The notes beneath the pieces were generated by a model. It ran no database searches. It had not been told where the DNA came from and was given only the letters and a program-made list of their open reading frames with translations. Shown piece after piece: positions 48,075-59,437 of a stretch of DNA of 64,000 nucleotides. The position numbers and the translations under genes were made by a program. The stretch's first letter is position 1. Each line of letters begins with the position of its first letter. This stretch comes from Martensiomyces pterosporus (lineage: Eukaryota; Kickxellomycota; Kickxellomycetes; Kickxellales; Kickxellaceae), in contig MU603939.1 in NCBI GenBank assembly GCA_025201845.1, positions 143,996 to 207,995 of the forward strand, read 5' to 3'.

Positions 48075-51000
48075 TCACCGGGCGCCGTAGTAAGATGCCT
48101 GCAGCTTGCTAGCATCTGAGGCAGACGGCGCCGATGAGACAGATGCCGTCGACGACCCAGACGATGTCATCGCTGGCCGGTCATAGATGCCGTTAGAGAC
48201 AATGCTGCCAGGGTGGGCAGGCGCCAGCACATGGTGCGTGGCGGCGGTAGTTGCTTGGTACACCTGGGGATGGCCGACAGCCTCGTGGTTCGCCATCTTG
48301 TAGAGGTACATGGCTCCAGAATGCACACCTTGCTGCTGCTGCTGCTGCTGCTGAGGCAGCTGCTGGAAAGAAACCGCTTGCTGGTACGAGTTGAGGCCTG
48401 CTTGGTCAAGCGCCGCCGCACTGCCACCTGACGGCATGTAAACGCGGCCTTGCACCATGGTCTGCGGCTGGTTGCTGCTGATCGTCGGGCTCACTCCACG
48501 GCTGAGAGCTGACCCAATAGCCGCCATCGATCCTCCTGGCTGCACGCCGGCGGGACCAACTGACACCGGGTAGAGAGGCATATTTGCGATTGCTGTAGCC
48601 GAGTGCGATCCAATCGAAGGCCCAAGAGTGGGCGACGCATGGCGGCTGCCAGCAGCGCTGGGCACAGCAGATACAAAGCCATCGCGCTGCAGCTTGATGT
48701 AGATGCGTTTGCCATATGGCGTGTGGCGGATGGTCGGGAGCAGGGGAAGGATTGCTTCGATGATATCGACGCGCTGCTGCGAGTCAGCAAAGTCAAGCGC
48801 CGTTTGCACTACATAGTTGCCATACGAGTCGCGCATAAGCGTATCGAGTTTCTCGCGCTGAAGGAGCGGCGCAACAAGCAGCTTGCGCGTGGTGGGGCTG
48901 GCAAGTCGAATGCACTTCTCCATCACGTTCGACGAGAACTTTTGCACTGAAAGCCCGCAGATGTGGTCCACAAAATTCTTGATCAGCGGCTCAGAGTACT
49001 CCGTGTTGCCCAGGTCCAGCACATACTGCACCACGTAGTTGCCAAAGGGGTCCTGCACAAGCGTCAGTGCGTTGCCAATGACTTCCTTGACAAGCTGGTA
49101 CTTCTGCTCGTTCGATGCATAGTCGATGCAGCGCTGGAAGACGCAGCAGCCGTGGCGGTGGGTGGCCACTTCGACACAGCTATCTGCCACTGCGTTGTAG
49201 ATGAACTGGTTGTTCTTGCTTGTAAGGCGGTTCAGGCACTTTTGGATGACGTGGTTTCCGTTAAGGTCGCGAATAAGCATGACAACGCTGCTGCGAAGCG
49301 CCCTGATGATTGCGTCAATCTGCTCTTGGTTGGACAGATACTCGATCATCTTTTGCACAGCACGCGTGCCGTGCATGTTGAGCGAGATGTTGACAAGCTC
49401 GGGGGCAACGCTGGTGACAATCTGGGTGCGCTGAGGCTCCGTGCAGTGCTCAAGCAGCTTCTGGCACAGGTAGTTGCCGAACGGGTCAGTCATGAGAACC
49501 GCAAAGTGTGGAGACACCTCTTCGAAAATAAGGTTGACGTGGCTCTCCTGGCCATCCTCGAGCTTCTTCTGCAGGAATCGGCAGCCGTGCTGGTCCTTGC
49601 AAACCGAAAAGATGGTCGACTTTAGGTCCTCAAGCGATGTGTTGGCAAAGCGATTTGCCTCAGCTTCGCCTTTGCGGTGCGGCTTGTTGTGCTGGTGCTT
49701 TGGGTGCTGGTGCGTGCCATGTGCTTGGGGTTGGGCCTGTGGCTGCGCTGGCTGAGACGGCTGCTGCTGCTGCGTCTGTGGCGGCTGGGGCTGTGGCTGC
49801 TGCTGTGGCTGGATGTGGATGTGCGATGCGGCATGGTGAGCGTGCTGCAGCGGAGTGTGAGGCACACTAAGCTGCGCAGGCTGTGGGCCCATCCCGTAAG
49901 CCATGCCAGGCCCAAGCGGGGTCGACAGGCCATAAACGCCAGCCATAGGCGTCGCAGATCCTGATGTAGGGCCGGCGATGAAAGGCTGCTGCTGCTGTGG
50001 CTGGGCGCGGGCAGCCATCAAGTTCGAGGGATTGACAACGTAGGGGTAGTTGACGGCACCCGACTGGAGACGGCTGCCGGCCAAGGCATAGCCGAGGTCC
50101 CCCACGCCCATGGGTGGTGGGTGGCCATGGTGCTGGCTGCCGTATGCTAGTGCAGGCACATCGTACATGGACACGTTTCCAGGATCAGCAAACCCTGCGC
50201 TGGGTGGCCCGCCACGTGCCTGGCTTTGCAGCAGGGACAGCTCGTCTACTGACTGCAGAACCTGGTATTGCTTGGTGTTGAGCACGGGTGTGCTCGCATT
50301 GCGAATCAGGTTGACGCCGCGACCAGGATCATAGAGACGCATATCGCGAGCCGCATCGCCAAGCATCATGTCCGTGGCGGGGTTCTTTTGCGGGCCCATG
50401 CTGTCTAGTGCTGCTGTCACTGTTGGCGCACCGCCGCTACCAACGTTCGCGACACGCGGGTCGCGAGGGTATCCCGGATAGTTGGCCCTGCCTACCGCAA
50501 AGGCGCTGCCGCCGCTGCCTGTGCCGCTGCCCGCATGGCTCGCGCCGGGCTGGAGAACGTCGTAGAGCCCCGCTGCAGATCTATCAACAATGCTGCTGTT
50601 GATATTGGGGATCTTTGAGCCAGTGCCACGAGGCGCACCGTTGGCCAGAGTTCCCGAATTGGGTGGACCTGACACGCGGGCCACGCCGTCGCTCCCCAAA
50701 ACATCGCCAGCTGGCGTCGGACGAACAGACAAAACGTCGTCGTCAAGCAGGCCATGGGGGAGCTTTGGGCTGGCTCCCAGGCCAGAGGCGCCTGGGTCAT
50801 TGCGGAAGGCGCCGGAGCTGTTGCGAGCTGCAATCGAGTGGCCGTCGTAGCCCGAGAGATGGGCGGGGATCCCATTCGAGATGTTGACGGGCTGGGCTGG
50901 GTTGTCGTTGATGGAAAAGCCCTCGAGCTCCTGCCAGAGGTTCTGGAACTCTCGCGAGTTGCGGCGGGACACTGGAAGCGATTTGACAAAGAAGTCGCTG

Positions 51001-52164
51001 AATCCCGCCTGAGCGCTGGTGTTTGGCGACGCCTGCTGCGACTGCACGGAGTCAAACATGCTTTGCTTCGGATCGACAACGCCCGAGCTGGCCCCACCTG
51101 ACGCTCCAGCACCTACTGCTTTGTCTCCGCTGCGACCAACGCCCGAGGGATGCGGTGCGGCATCGCTTAGCACGCTGCTAAAGCGCGACTGAGAGAGTCT
51201 TTTCGCTGGTGCCTGGATCTTGCCCGAAGACGAGCTGGGGGGGCCCACGCTGGCATTCGAGGCAGCACCGCTCGGCGTCTGGCTTGGCGTGTAAGCATCG
51301 TTGAAGAAGCTGTGTGGCGACCCGATGGTGCCGAGCGGGTGGAGGCCAATGGGCGAGGTGGTTGACGAGAGCGAGCCACCGTTGGCGGCACCAACAATGC
51401 GGCTGAGGCGAGACGACGGCGCTCCACTCCCGGCGGTGGCTTGATCTCCAAAGGGCTCGCCGCCCAGCTCAAATATCGAGGTGTGCCTCAGCGGTTGGCC
51501 ATTAGTCAGCGCTGCGCCTGCAGGGCTGATGAACGACGTACTGCTGGTGGATGCAGCTGTAGTAGCGGTGGCAGTAGTTGTGGGCGATGACGAGGACGAG
51601 GTGGAGTTAGCGGGGGCTGCGGCCTCAAAAGCGGTTGCCTGTGCGCTTGATTCGCCTTGCAGCTTGGCGTTCGCATCGGCATTTGCATTGGTGCTGTAGG
51701 CCTACTTCAAGCGAAGGGGGCAGTTTTCATTGCAAGAGGACAGGCTCGCAGGCTTCCTCGAGGGATTAGTAAAAGGATCGCGTGTCTGTGTCAATTCATC
51801 AATTAAGGGGGGCGACAGCGTCACGTCGCGGCGTCTGTCCCAAAAGCACATCTGGGCACGTAATCGCTCACCGCTGTTTCCGACTGCCGCCCTCGCCTCC
51901 TGCAGCATCCTGCGGAGGATATTGCCTGCCACTACGAGTGAATTGGCGTGGAGGGCGACGCGTGTGTCGTGTGCGGGGAGCCGTGTATAGCGGAAAGCAA
52001 GCGGTTTCAAACATGGCGGTAGCAGCGCCAAGTAGATGCAACAGAAGCAGGAATAATGGTAAACGCTGGGCAGTGTGAGAAAAATACAATACCTTTGAAT
52101 CTGAGCGAGGCAAAGCAGCTCTGCTGCCGAAAGGGTCAAAGGGCTTTGTTGGACCCGACATCAT
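48075..52164 (-). CDS. PUF4-like: Pumilio-family RNA-binding protein, Puf4-like, two exons
   Basis: Exon 1 is 52093-52164 (MMSGPTKPFDPFGSRAALPR..., 24 codons) and exon 2 is 48075-51701, joined in phase 0, giving 1232 aa. The large exon has no ATG before residue 800 of sense, so an upstream exon is required; exon 1 is the best candidate (donor AAG|GTATTG, moderate). The eight-repeat PUF domain spans about 704-1027. Its RNA-contact triplets can be read: HGCRFLQ, FGNYLCQ, HGTRAVQ, NGNHVIQ, HGCCVFQ, FGNYVVQ, FSSNVMEK, YGNYVVQ. Opening with DQHGCRFLQKKLE resembles yeast Puf4/Mpt5. The N-terminal 700 residues are Ser/Gly/Pro/Gln-rich and the C-terminal tail Gln-rich. PUF proteins bind UGUA elements in 3' UTRs and recruit deadenylases. 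Confidence 0.88.
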
Positions 52165-53495
52165 CTGTGTTCTGGTGCCGACTAGGTGGTTTCCGGGCGA
52201 GGAAGGGCTTCGTTAAATTGACTTCGGAGATGGGTAGTATAAAGCACACGCCCCAGGCGGGCTGATTCAAATGAGAAGCGCGTCGCTATATGTGAGAAAT
52301 GGAGGCCACTCTACACAGGAAACGAGCTTTCTGGAGCCTGCAGAGCGAGGAGCGAAGAAAAAAACGAGCAAACAAAGCCCAGGGGTTGCTGCGTTCAGAA
52401 AGCCTTTCGAACAGGTAGAAGGAGCTTGCGTAGAAAGCCTTCGCGTCGCTGTCAGAAATCCTGCAGAAAAAAAAAAGACGGAAATTGCAAGGAAGCCGAG
52501 CCCAGAGGGGAGAAGCTATAGGTGAATAGGGGTTGGGCCGAGTGGTTCGAGTAAACAGGCCACAGAATAATAAGGTGCCTAATATGAGAAACTAGAACAA
52601 ATGGACTAGAAAGAACGTGGGGAAGGGGGAGGAGGCTGGGCGGAGAAGGAAGAGAGACGAGAGCTGGAGGATATTAAATTGCAGAAAATAAGGCGTCTCT
52701 TCTAGGTTGACCACGAATGCAAAAAGGACAGCGAATGCCCAAAAGGAGCACACCACCAACTGGTACGGCACGTGCGGGAAGCTAATATACAAAGTGCGGG
52801 TGAATACCGGAAGTTTTGGATTCTGCCAAAAGCTTGCCGAGGCTGCGCGACCTTTGTCGAATTGCAAGTATGCGGGTGATTAAGAGGGGAAAGGCGTGTG
52901 TGCGTGTGGCATTAATAAGCAGTGTGGACGCGTGCCATGAAGCGCGAACGAGGGTGTGCACGATACAAAAGCCAGTCAATGCTTGTCGAATGCTGCTGCT
53001 TCCTTGCACGCGGAGCTACAGGCAAGTGGACAGTATAATATAAAGAGCGGACAGATGGAACTGAACAAAGGGCTAAAGAGAAAGAGAAGGAGGAAAAGAG
53101 CCTTGGCCTGTGATGATGCCTGCCTGCCTGCCTCTGCCCGCCTGGAGCGCCAGGCCAAAATAGTCTTCGCCGCTAGCCCCTAGCGGCTGCATGCTAGGCT
53201 GCTGGCCATGGTGGCTATTGGCAGCACAGGGGCGCACGTATGCATGCTATTTTTTCGCTACGCCCTCAGCTCTTCCGCCCAACGCAGCCTGGCTGAGAGA
53301 ATTTTTTTCCCCCTAGCCATCGCCACATGCTGCTGTGTCGCTGCCCATTGGCTGAGCCCCGCTAATCATGTGATTATAATTGATCACTGGCCAGGGACGA
53401 GCTGGCGAGCCGAAACAAGAGGTTCCAGATCTTCAGATAGGTGTCATCACGTCATTTGGGAACCAGACGCTTGTGCTATGTCATGGCAAGAGTTT
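52165..53495. other. Gene-free stretch Pumilio/ribosome recycling factor
   Basis: About 1.3 kb between two minus-strand genes: the Pumilio promoter or long 5' UTR, and the 3' end of the recycling factor. A tRNA-like patch at 52536 was examined and rejected. No coding region supported. Confidence 0.45.
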
Positions 53496-54341
53496 TCAGG
53501 CCTTTTCAATTTCGCGGTGCTTGGCCCTGAGCAGCTCCTCGATCTTGCTGGTGTGCTTGTCGGTCTCTGCTTGAATGTCCTTCTCCCAGGCCTTGACCTC
53601 GTCCTTGGGCATGCTCTGCTTCGAGTCGGCCTTGAGTCTTTTCATTGCATCCTGGCGGTGCTTGCGCACATGCACACGAGCGTGCTCGGCCATAGACCCG
53701 ATGCTCTTGAGCAGCTTCTCGCGCGACTCCTTCGTGGGCTTGGGCACAGGGACGACAACAGCGTTCTTGTCGATGCGCGGGTTGAGGCCAAGGCCCGCGT
53801 TTCTGATCGAGGCCTCAATGGGCTTCTGGTCTTCCTCGCTGTTGGGGATGACAATAAGGTTCTGGGCATCCTTGATGGAGATCATTGCAAGATCCGAGAG
53901 CACTGCTGATCCGCCCTTGAGCAAAACCCGGACATGATCCAGCATTGCTGGGTTAGCACGGCCAGCCCGCAGCGCCTGAAGCTCCAATGCAAAGCGCTCG
54001 ACGCTGTGGCTCATCTGCTCGGCCATCTTGTCCATGTCCAGGGTCATCTCCACTGGCTCTGAGCTGCCCTCGTCGTCGTCAGCCTGCTTCTTGCTGCTGC
54101 TGCTGCCCTTCTTGCCGCCCTTTTTCTTCGATCCGTACGTCCTACACTGCTGGCTCTGGTGCTGCTGGGTCCACAGTCCAATGGCTGCCATGGAGTGGCT
54201 CTGCTGGTGACCAGCACCCAACGCCCCAGCCACAGGCGCTGGCAGAGCACCAGCTATCCGCCGGGCTGCTGGATAAGAAGCAGCCCCGACCCTAACGGTC
54301 TGGCGCGCCGCTGATACGAACAAAACACGGGTAGTGAGCAT
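53496..54341 (-). CDS. RRF1 / MRRF: Mitochondrial ribosome recycling factor
   Basis: 281 aa from the ATG at 54341. The frame is open upstream, but the mitochondrial presequence begins at MLTTRVLFVSAARQTVRVG. A low-complexity linker rich in Lys and Ser (KKKGGKKGSSSSKK) precedes the RRF fold at about 100-281. Family landmarks are ALRAGRANPAMLDHVRV (about 121-137), ISIKDAQNLIVIP, IEASIRNAGLGLNP, VPVPKPTKESREKLLKSI and VHVRKHRQDAMKRLK. RRF with EF-G2 splits post-termination mitochondrial ribosomes. Length fits the family plus the inserted linker. Confidence 0.95.
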   Translation of the reverse strand: MLTTRVLFVSAARQTVRVGAASYPAARRIAGALPAPVAGALGAGHQQSHSMAAIGLWTQQHQSQQCRTYGSKKKGGKKGSSSSKKQADDDEGSSEPVEMTLDMDKMAEQMSHSVERFALELQALRAGRANPAMLDHVRVLLKGGSAVLSDLAMISIKDAQNLIVIPNSEEDQKPIEASIRNAGLGLNPRIDKNAVVVPVPKPTKESREKLLKSIGSMAEHARVHVRKHRQDAMKRLKADSKQSMPKDEVKAWEKDIQAETDKHTSKIEELLRAKHREIEKA

Positions 54342-54762
54342 CGAAATGAGCCTTTTGCAGTACACAAGGCGCCAAGTAAGGAGGTGAGCGGCAAAAGCGT
54401 ATAAAAGAGCGCTAAAGTTGTGAGAAAAGAGGCAAAGACAACAGACGCAATTGATAACGCACAGCACATCACCTGCAGACAAGCCGGACAAGGGGTGAAA
54501 GGGGCAGCCGAGCAGGCCATAGCGCCGTGCCAGCAAAAAAAAAAAAAGCTGCCTGCATTTCTCCCTCCTCCCTTTCCTCATCTTTACGCGGTTTTTTCAC
54601 CCTGCTTACTGGAAATTCCTATTTTCGCAATCTGCCGACCTAGCGCCCTGCAAGCACGAGCTCTCTCTTGCACCCTCGCTAGTTCACACACGGTGGTTTC
54701 TCATTGTGCCGAATCGTCGCAATTTACACTTTCTCCAGCCGGGCCAGTATAAATCAGCAAAG
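54342..54762. other. Divergent promoter region RRF1/EDC4-like
   Basis: 421 bp between divergent starts; contains a run of A near 54536. No gene. Confidence 0.5.
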
Positions 54763-57486
54763 ATGGACAGCAGCCAGCAAAACAGCCTGCTTAATTTATT
54801 TGCCTCCGCGCAGCAAGCGGACAGAAAACAAAGCGACCAGCTCGTAGCCATGCCCCAGTCGCCAATGCCAGCTTACCCGGCAGGGCAGGACAGCATGCGT
54901 CGCAATTCAAGCTTTGACAGCCCAGCATCCGCAAACACAAGCACACAGTCGGCCGTGGGCTCTACACCGCAGCAGCCTTCGAAGGAGCTCAGCCTCAGTC
55001 TTTTGCAAACGCTGCTGAAGCCGCAGCAGCCCTCCTCCCAGGCACAGTCGTCCTCTTCGCGCTCGCCCATGTCCGTTTCGGACCTCGAAAGGTCGCTTGG
55101 ACATGCGCCTGCCTCCCCTCCAAGCCTGCCACAGCCTGGCAGCAAGCCAGCGAATAACCCGCTTGAACAGCTCAAGCGTATGATGAGCATGCAAAGCGGT
55201 GGCGCCGGTGTCAGCGGAAGTGCAAGTGCGAGGGCCTCTAGCGAGACGTATAGCCCCCAGCAGTATGGCTCTGAGCAGTTTGGCTCTGAGCAGTTTGGCA
55301 CTCAGCCTGGCAAGCCTCCAGGCTCAAGGAGCAAACCTGCTTCGGTACCATCCTCGCCTCCAGTGCACTCTGCTGCTGCCACTGCTGCTTCATCTACTTC
55401 AAAGTCGCCTCTTAATTCCACCAAGAATAGCGGCAAGACAGCGGTTATGAGCATCGACGCGAAGAAGGTGAAGATAAAGGGCACGCCAGAGCGGACTCTC
55501 ATTTCTCTCTTGCAGCAGCCAGTTCGGTTTAGATCCGGTAGGCTTATCGCAGTCAGCCGCGACTACATCTGCTATGCCGTCCGTAGCAAGGAGGGCGGGC
55601 GAATCCGTGTAATTCACCAATTGCATGGCTGTCTGGCAAAGATGCGCGGACACACGGACTCGATCGTGGATATGGCATTCCACCCGCGCTCCTGGGACCC
55701 GCAGATGCCCCAGGTCCTTGCTTCGCTGGGCAAGGACAACCGCCTGATTGTATGGTCTGTAGGACCTGTCGATCTGGAGGCTGCAAACGAGGAAAATGCA
55801 ATCGCGTACGAGCCGTTTATCAACGTCGATAGCGGGGGCGATGCAAAATTCACCAACATTGCATGGCGCGGCTGCACGCCTGCCCATGTTTTGGAACTGT
55901 GCGTCAGCACTGACAAGGGATTTATGGCCGTCAAGGCTCCTGCCCCTCTATCGCAAGAGGCAAGCCCCGACGGCGCCAATGAAGGACTCCATATCATGCC
56001 TGTGCCTACGGATAGTGCCGTCACTGCAATTGCGTGTGCTGGTCAGCGCTGGGTTCTTGCTGCGACGGCCGACAAGACCATCCGTCTTTACGAGCTGGAG
56101 GAAGACTGGGAAAACAGCGACGCTCCGTACAAGGTTGTGAGCGAGATTACCAAGTGCGATCATCTTGTTGACACATTGATCTACGTTGCGCCAGCTACCG
56201 TCGCTGACGGCGCTGGGCATGTCATTGCTGGGCACTCGTCGAACAAGCACATCCAGGTTTGGTGGCTCGGAAACAGGGCTGATCAGGCTGCGCTGCTTCA
56301 GAAGATTGTGCTCGTAGGGATGCCGCACAAACCTGTCCACTCGTTTGCCAAGATGTCGTGGGCAGATAATGGCCGCTGTCTGACCCTGTCAGCCAGCAAT
56401 GCCGCGTCGTCCATTTTTGCCCTTCAATCCAAGGGCAGTGGTTCCGAGATGCGTCTGTGCTACCCTCAGGGCTACTCGCTAGGCGATGAGCACCCGACTT
56501 TGAGTATGGTGTCTGCCGTAGAGCAGCAGAGCGTTAACGGCAAGCCCGAGCCCGCACTGAGCATTTATAGCGTCCACACACGCCTTGTTCAGCAGCTCCA
56601 GATCCCAGGATTCAGCTCTGTTGAGGCTGACAATGTCCGCGATCCTGCTGACATTTACTCGAACCCGGGTGTTCAGGCAACGGTGGCCACTGAGAGAGCG
56701 CCTGCAGCTATACTCCCTGAAACTACCAGCAGTGCTGCTGGGCGTGCTGCCGATCATGGTGCTCCCAGCTCGCACCCAACGGCCTACGGCACACCGCCTG
56801 CGCAAGGGCAGCGCATGGCTTTGCAGCAGCAGCAGCAACAGTCGGTGCTTGCGCCGCCAGTCGCCTCGCACACCACCAACAATGCTCACCATGGCCAAGC
56901 AAGCGAGGCTGCAGCACCACGCCTGGCTGGGCAAGACATCGCTGGAGATGTGTGCAGAGTCGTCAAGGAGATTCTCTCGACCGAGCTTCAGCCGCATGTC
57001 GCAGCTGCCGTTGCTGGTGTGCAGACAAGCACGCAGACGAACATCAAGCTCGACTCAGAGGCCGAAGCTGAGCTTGTTGCTCGCATCAGCACCGAGGTTG
57101 AGCGCCGTGTGGTGCAGAACATGGCGGCAATTATGGAGACGACCCTGATCCCTGCGTATAGCCGCGCAACCACCGCAATGTTCGAGCAGATGCATGCTAC
57201 ATTTGAGGCTGGCCTGCGTGAGTGGTGGGTGCGATTTGCCCAAATGATGCCCCCGCCTCCTCAGATTGCCACGCCGGTCCAGCACATGGTGTCTATGCCT
57301 CAGCCTCAGCCCCACTCGCAGACACAGCAGTACCCGCCGCCTCCCCTCCCTCATCTCCAGAAGGCTCAGCAGATGCCAATGCCCCCGCAAGGCGGCGATC
57401 CTTCTCAGGCGCCGGGGCCCAGTGCCACCAGCCACATTGCGTCGCTGAGGAGCATGCTGAACGCTCAGGTGGTACCTGCTCCCCCT

Positions 57487-57526
<40 letters not shown>

Positions 57527-57585
57527 TCGCTGATGCTGCGATCGCTGCACATGGCGAGGTCAGATCAGGACATCCACGCGGCTGA
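54763..57585 (+). CDS. EDC4-like: EDC4/Ge-1-like (Pdc1) mRNA decapping scaffold
   Basis: 940 aa from the ATG at 54763. N-terminal 240 residues are Ser/Pro/Gln-rich, with short Leu motifs (NSLLNLFASAQQ at 6-17; LSLLQTLLKP; NPLEQLKRMM) like those that contact decapping partners. A WD40 propeller occupies about 250-610 (GRLIAVSRDYICYAV, RIRVIHQLHGCLAKMRGHTDSIVDMAFHP, LASLGKDNRLIVW). The C-terminal helical part (about 745-826; MAAIMETTLIPAYSRATTAMFEQMHATFEAGL) is the Ge-1 signature that self-associates and targets P-bodies. A 13-Gln run follows near the end. In animals and S. pombe such proteins bridge Dcp2 and activators. Budding yeast lacks an obvious one. Confidence 0.87.
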
Positions 57586-57926
57586 TCACCCGATTACCAG
57601 CCGAAGCAGAGCTTGGATAGCACCTCCAGCTACACTTTTGATAGTGTGGAGGGAGCGAGCAATGGGCAGTTTGATAGACAGGTGTTAGGCTGAGTCAATA
57701 AAATGGGAGCCTAGAGCCAAGTGACGTCGTGGGATGCAAGCGGTCTGCTTCAGGTAGAGCTGGCGATCAAACCCACGTCAGCTACTGAGACGCGGGGCCT
57801 TTCACTTTGCCATCTTCAGATGTAAAGTCTATCAACGCTTTTCGAGTGTCAATTAAACAAGGAGAAAAACGGTGTTTCAAATGCGATATATGGCAGCCAG
57901 ACACGGCGCAAGCAAGCAGCAGCTGC
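57586..57926. other. Convergent 3' region EDC4-like/PHO88
   Basis: 341 bp holding two 3' UTRs. No gene seen. Confidence 0.5.
57697..57702 (+). terminator. Polyadenylation signal of EDC4-like gene
   Basis: AATAAA 112 bp after the stop codon. Confidence 0.55.
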
Positions 57927-58979
57927 CTACTTGTCCTTGCGTGTCTCCGCAGCAGCGGCATCGGCATCGGCAGCGGTGGCATCAGTGCTAGCAGGAGTGG
58001 TGCTAGCGGCGGCGTCGCTGCTGCTGCTGCTGTTGTTTCCGCTCAGGGCAGCAAATGGGTTCTCGGGGATCCAAGGGCGAGCAAGGCTGTCGACGGCGGG
58101 CTTGGACAGAACGTGGATCTGGAAGAGAGGGTTCTTGTACAGATTGAAGAGAGGAAGGATGGATTGGAGGATCAAGGGCTGGATGTAGCCAAACTTGAAG
58201 TGCATGAACAGAACAATCGCGACAGTGAACAGGGTGGACTTTTGGAGCTTGGCGACCTCGCTGAGATCGTACTTGCAGACGGTGGTTTCGATGCGGCCGG
58301 TCTGGCTGCCGGGGGTGGGATCGTCGTACTCAAGAGCGGTGGTGTCGTTCTTCTGCTGGATCACGCTCTTCAGGTAGAACGTGAATGCCAGGAGCAGAGT
58401 GGTGCCAACGGCGTAGCCGATGCGGATGAGAGGAGAGTACTCGGGGCTCTCCAGCCCAAACTTCTTGACGAGGTGCATGGAGCCGAAAATGAGGCCCATT
58501 TGCATAATCTAGTATGTAAGCAGGAGACAAAAGCACAGTCGAGCGTGCTGGTTAGTGCAAAGATGCAAGAGCCAGCAGCAGGCGGCGACACAGCACAGCA
58601 ATAACTGCGTTTGTGGGTGCTGGCAGCAACGGCAGTAGTCCATCAGCCGCGCGGCTGCCTGCAGTACAGCTGGAAGAGCGCGGACACCACGCGCACCAGA
58701 AACGCAGCTAGCGCCCACACGCCCTCAGCCAGGCGCTTGGCTGCCACGAATGCGCCGGCAAGCAAGAGAGTGCCGCCGTCGCTACTTCAGCCACGACATT
58801 GCCAGCCGCTACCACTTGCGGCAGGGGTGTTGAAATTCATGCACAAGATGAGCAGATGGGCGGCGGCGTGTGGCCTGTGCCTCGGACGCGCAATCAAAAG
58901 CCCCGCCTTCCCTGGCCTGCAGTGCTGCTGTAGGTGCTCTAGAAAACTGTGTATGTACCTGGTCTTGCATGCCCGCCAT
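57927..58979 (-). CDS. PHO88 / SND3: Pho88/Snd3 ER membrane protein, two exons
   Basis: Exon 1 is 58959-58979 (only 21 nt, MAGMQDQ) and exon 2 is 57927-58508, joined in phase 0 over a 450-bp intron (donor GTACAT, acceptor TACTAG), giving 200 aa. The joined start lines up with the family (short start, then a membrane helix, here IMQMGLIFGSMHLVKKFG). Further marks: ESPEYSPLIRIGYAVGTTLLL, TTVCKYDLSEVAKLQKS, FMHFKFGYIQPLILQSI and IHVLSKPAVDSLARPW. In yeast, Pho88 (Snd3) is part of the SND pathway that targets proteins to the ER independently of SRP, and it was first linked to phosphate uptake. The C-terminal tail is Ala/Ser/Thr-rich and charged. Confidence 0.9.
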
Positions 58980-59437
58980 TTTGTGGAGCTAGCCGGTTTG
59001 TTGCTGCTTAACTGAAATGATAAAGAGTGGTGTATAAAACAGCCAGAGAGCGGATGGAACGAGAGCGTGTGGAAGGAAGGACAAAGAAGCCTGCGAAAGC
59101 CCAGCAGTACAAAATCGCCTTTTGTGGCAGTGTACACCTGTTCTGTTCAAGCTGGCTGCCGCGCCCTGCTATTCGCTGATCACCTCCACAGATCAGCGGA
59201 GGCGAGAGAAGCTGGGCTCTTTCAATTCGCCCGCTGTGTGGCCAGTCTGCTGGACACAGCGTATGCCAGTTAATTCGCAGAATTTGGCGGTGGCGTGCTG
59301 CTGCTGCTGCTGTTATTCATAAGGGGCCTTTCAAGGAGTCGCTGTCCTATCCTAAAGAGTCGGCGGCTAGTGAAAGCAGAGAAGTAGGGAAAAGGGAGGG
59401 GGAGCGGGAGAGGGCGGAGCGGCGCAAATGCTGCGTT
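58980..59437. other. Gene-free stretch PHO88/ATP-grasp gene
   Basis: 458 bp between two minus-strand genes. No motif recognised apart from a gctgctgctg tract near 59300. Confidence 0.5.

Noticed and set aside
52530..52600. tRNA-like patch containing a GCCGAGTGGTT D-arm-like string
   Set aside because: No anticodon arm, no T-loop GGTTCGAATCC at the right distance, and no matching acceptor stem.
54706..54762. Upstream start of the EDC4-like protein at 54706
   Set aside because: The codon there is GTG; the first ATG is 54763, where a conserved-style Leu motif follows.
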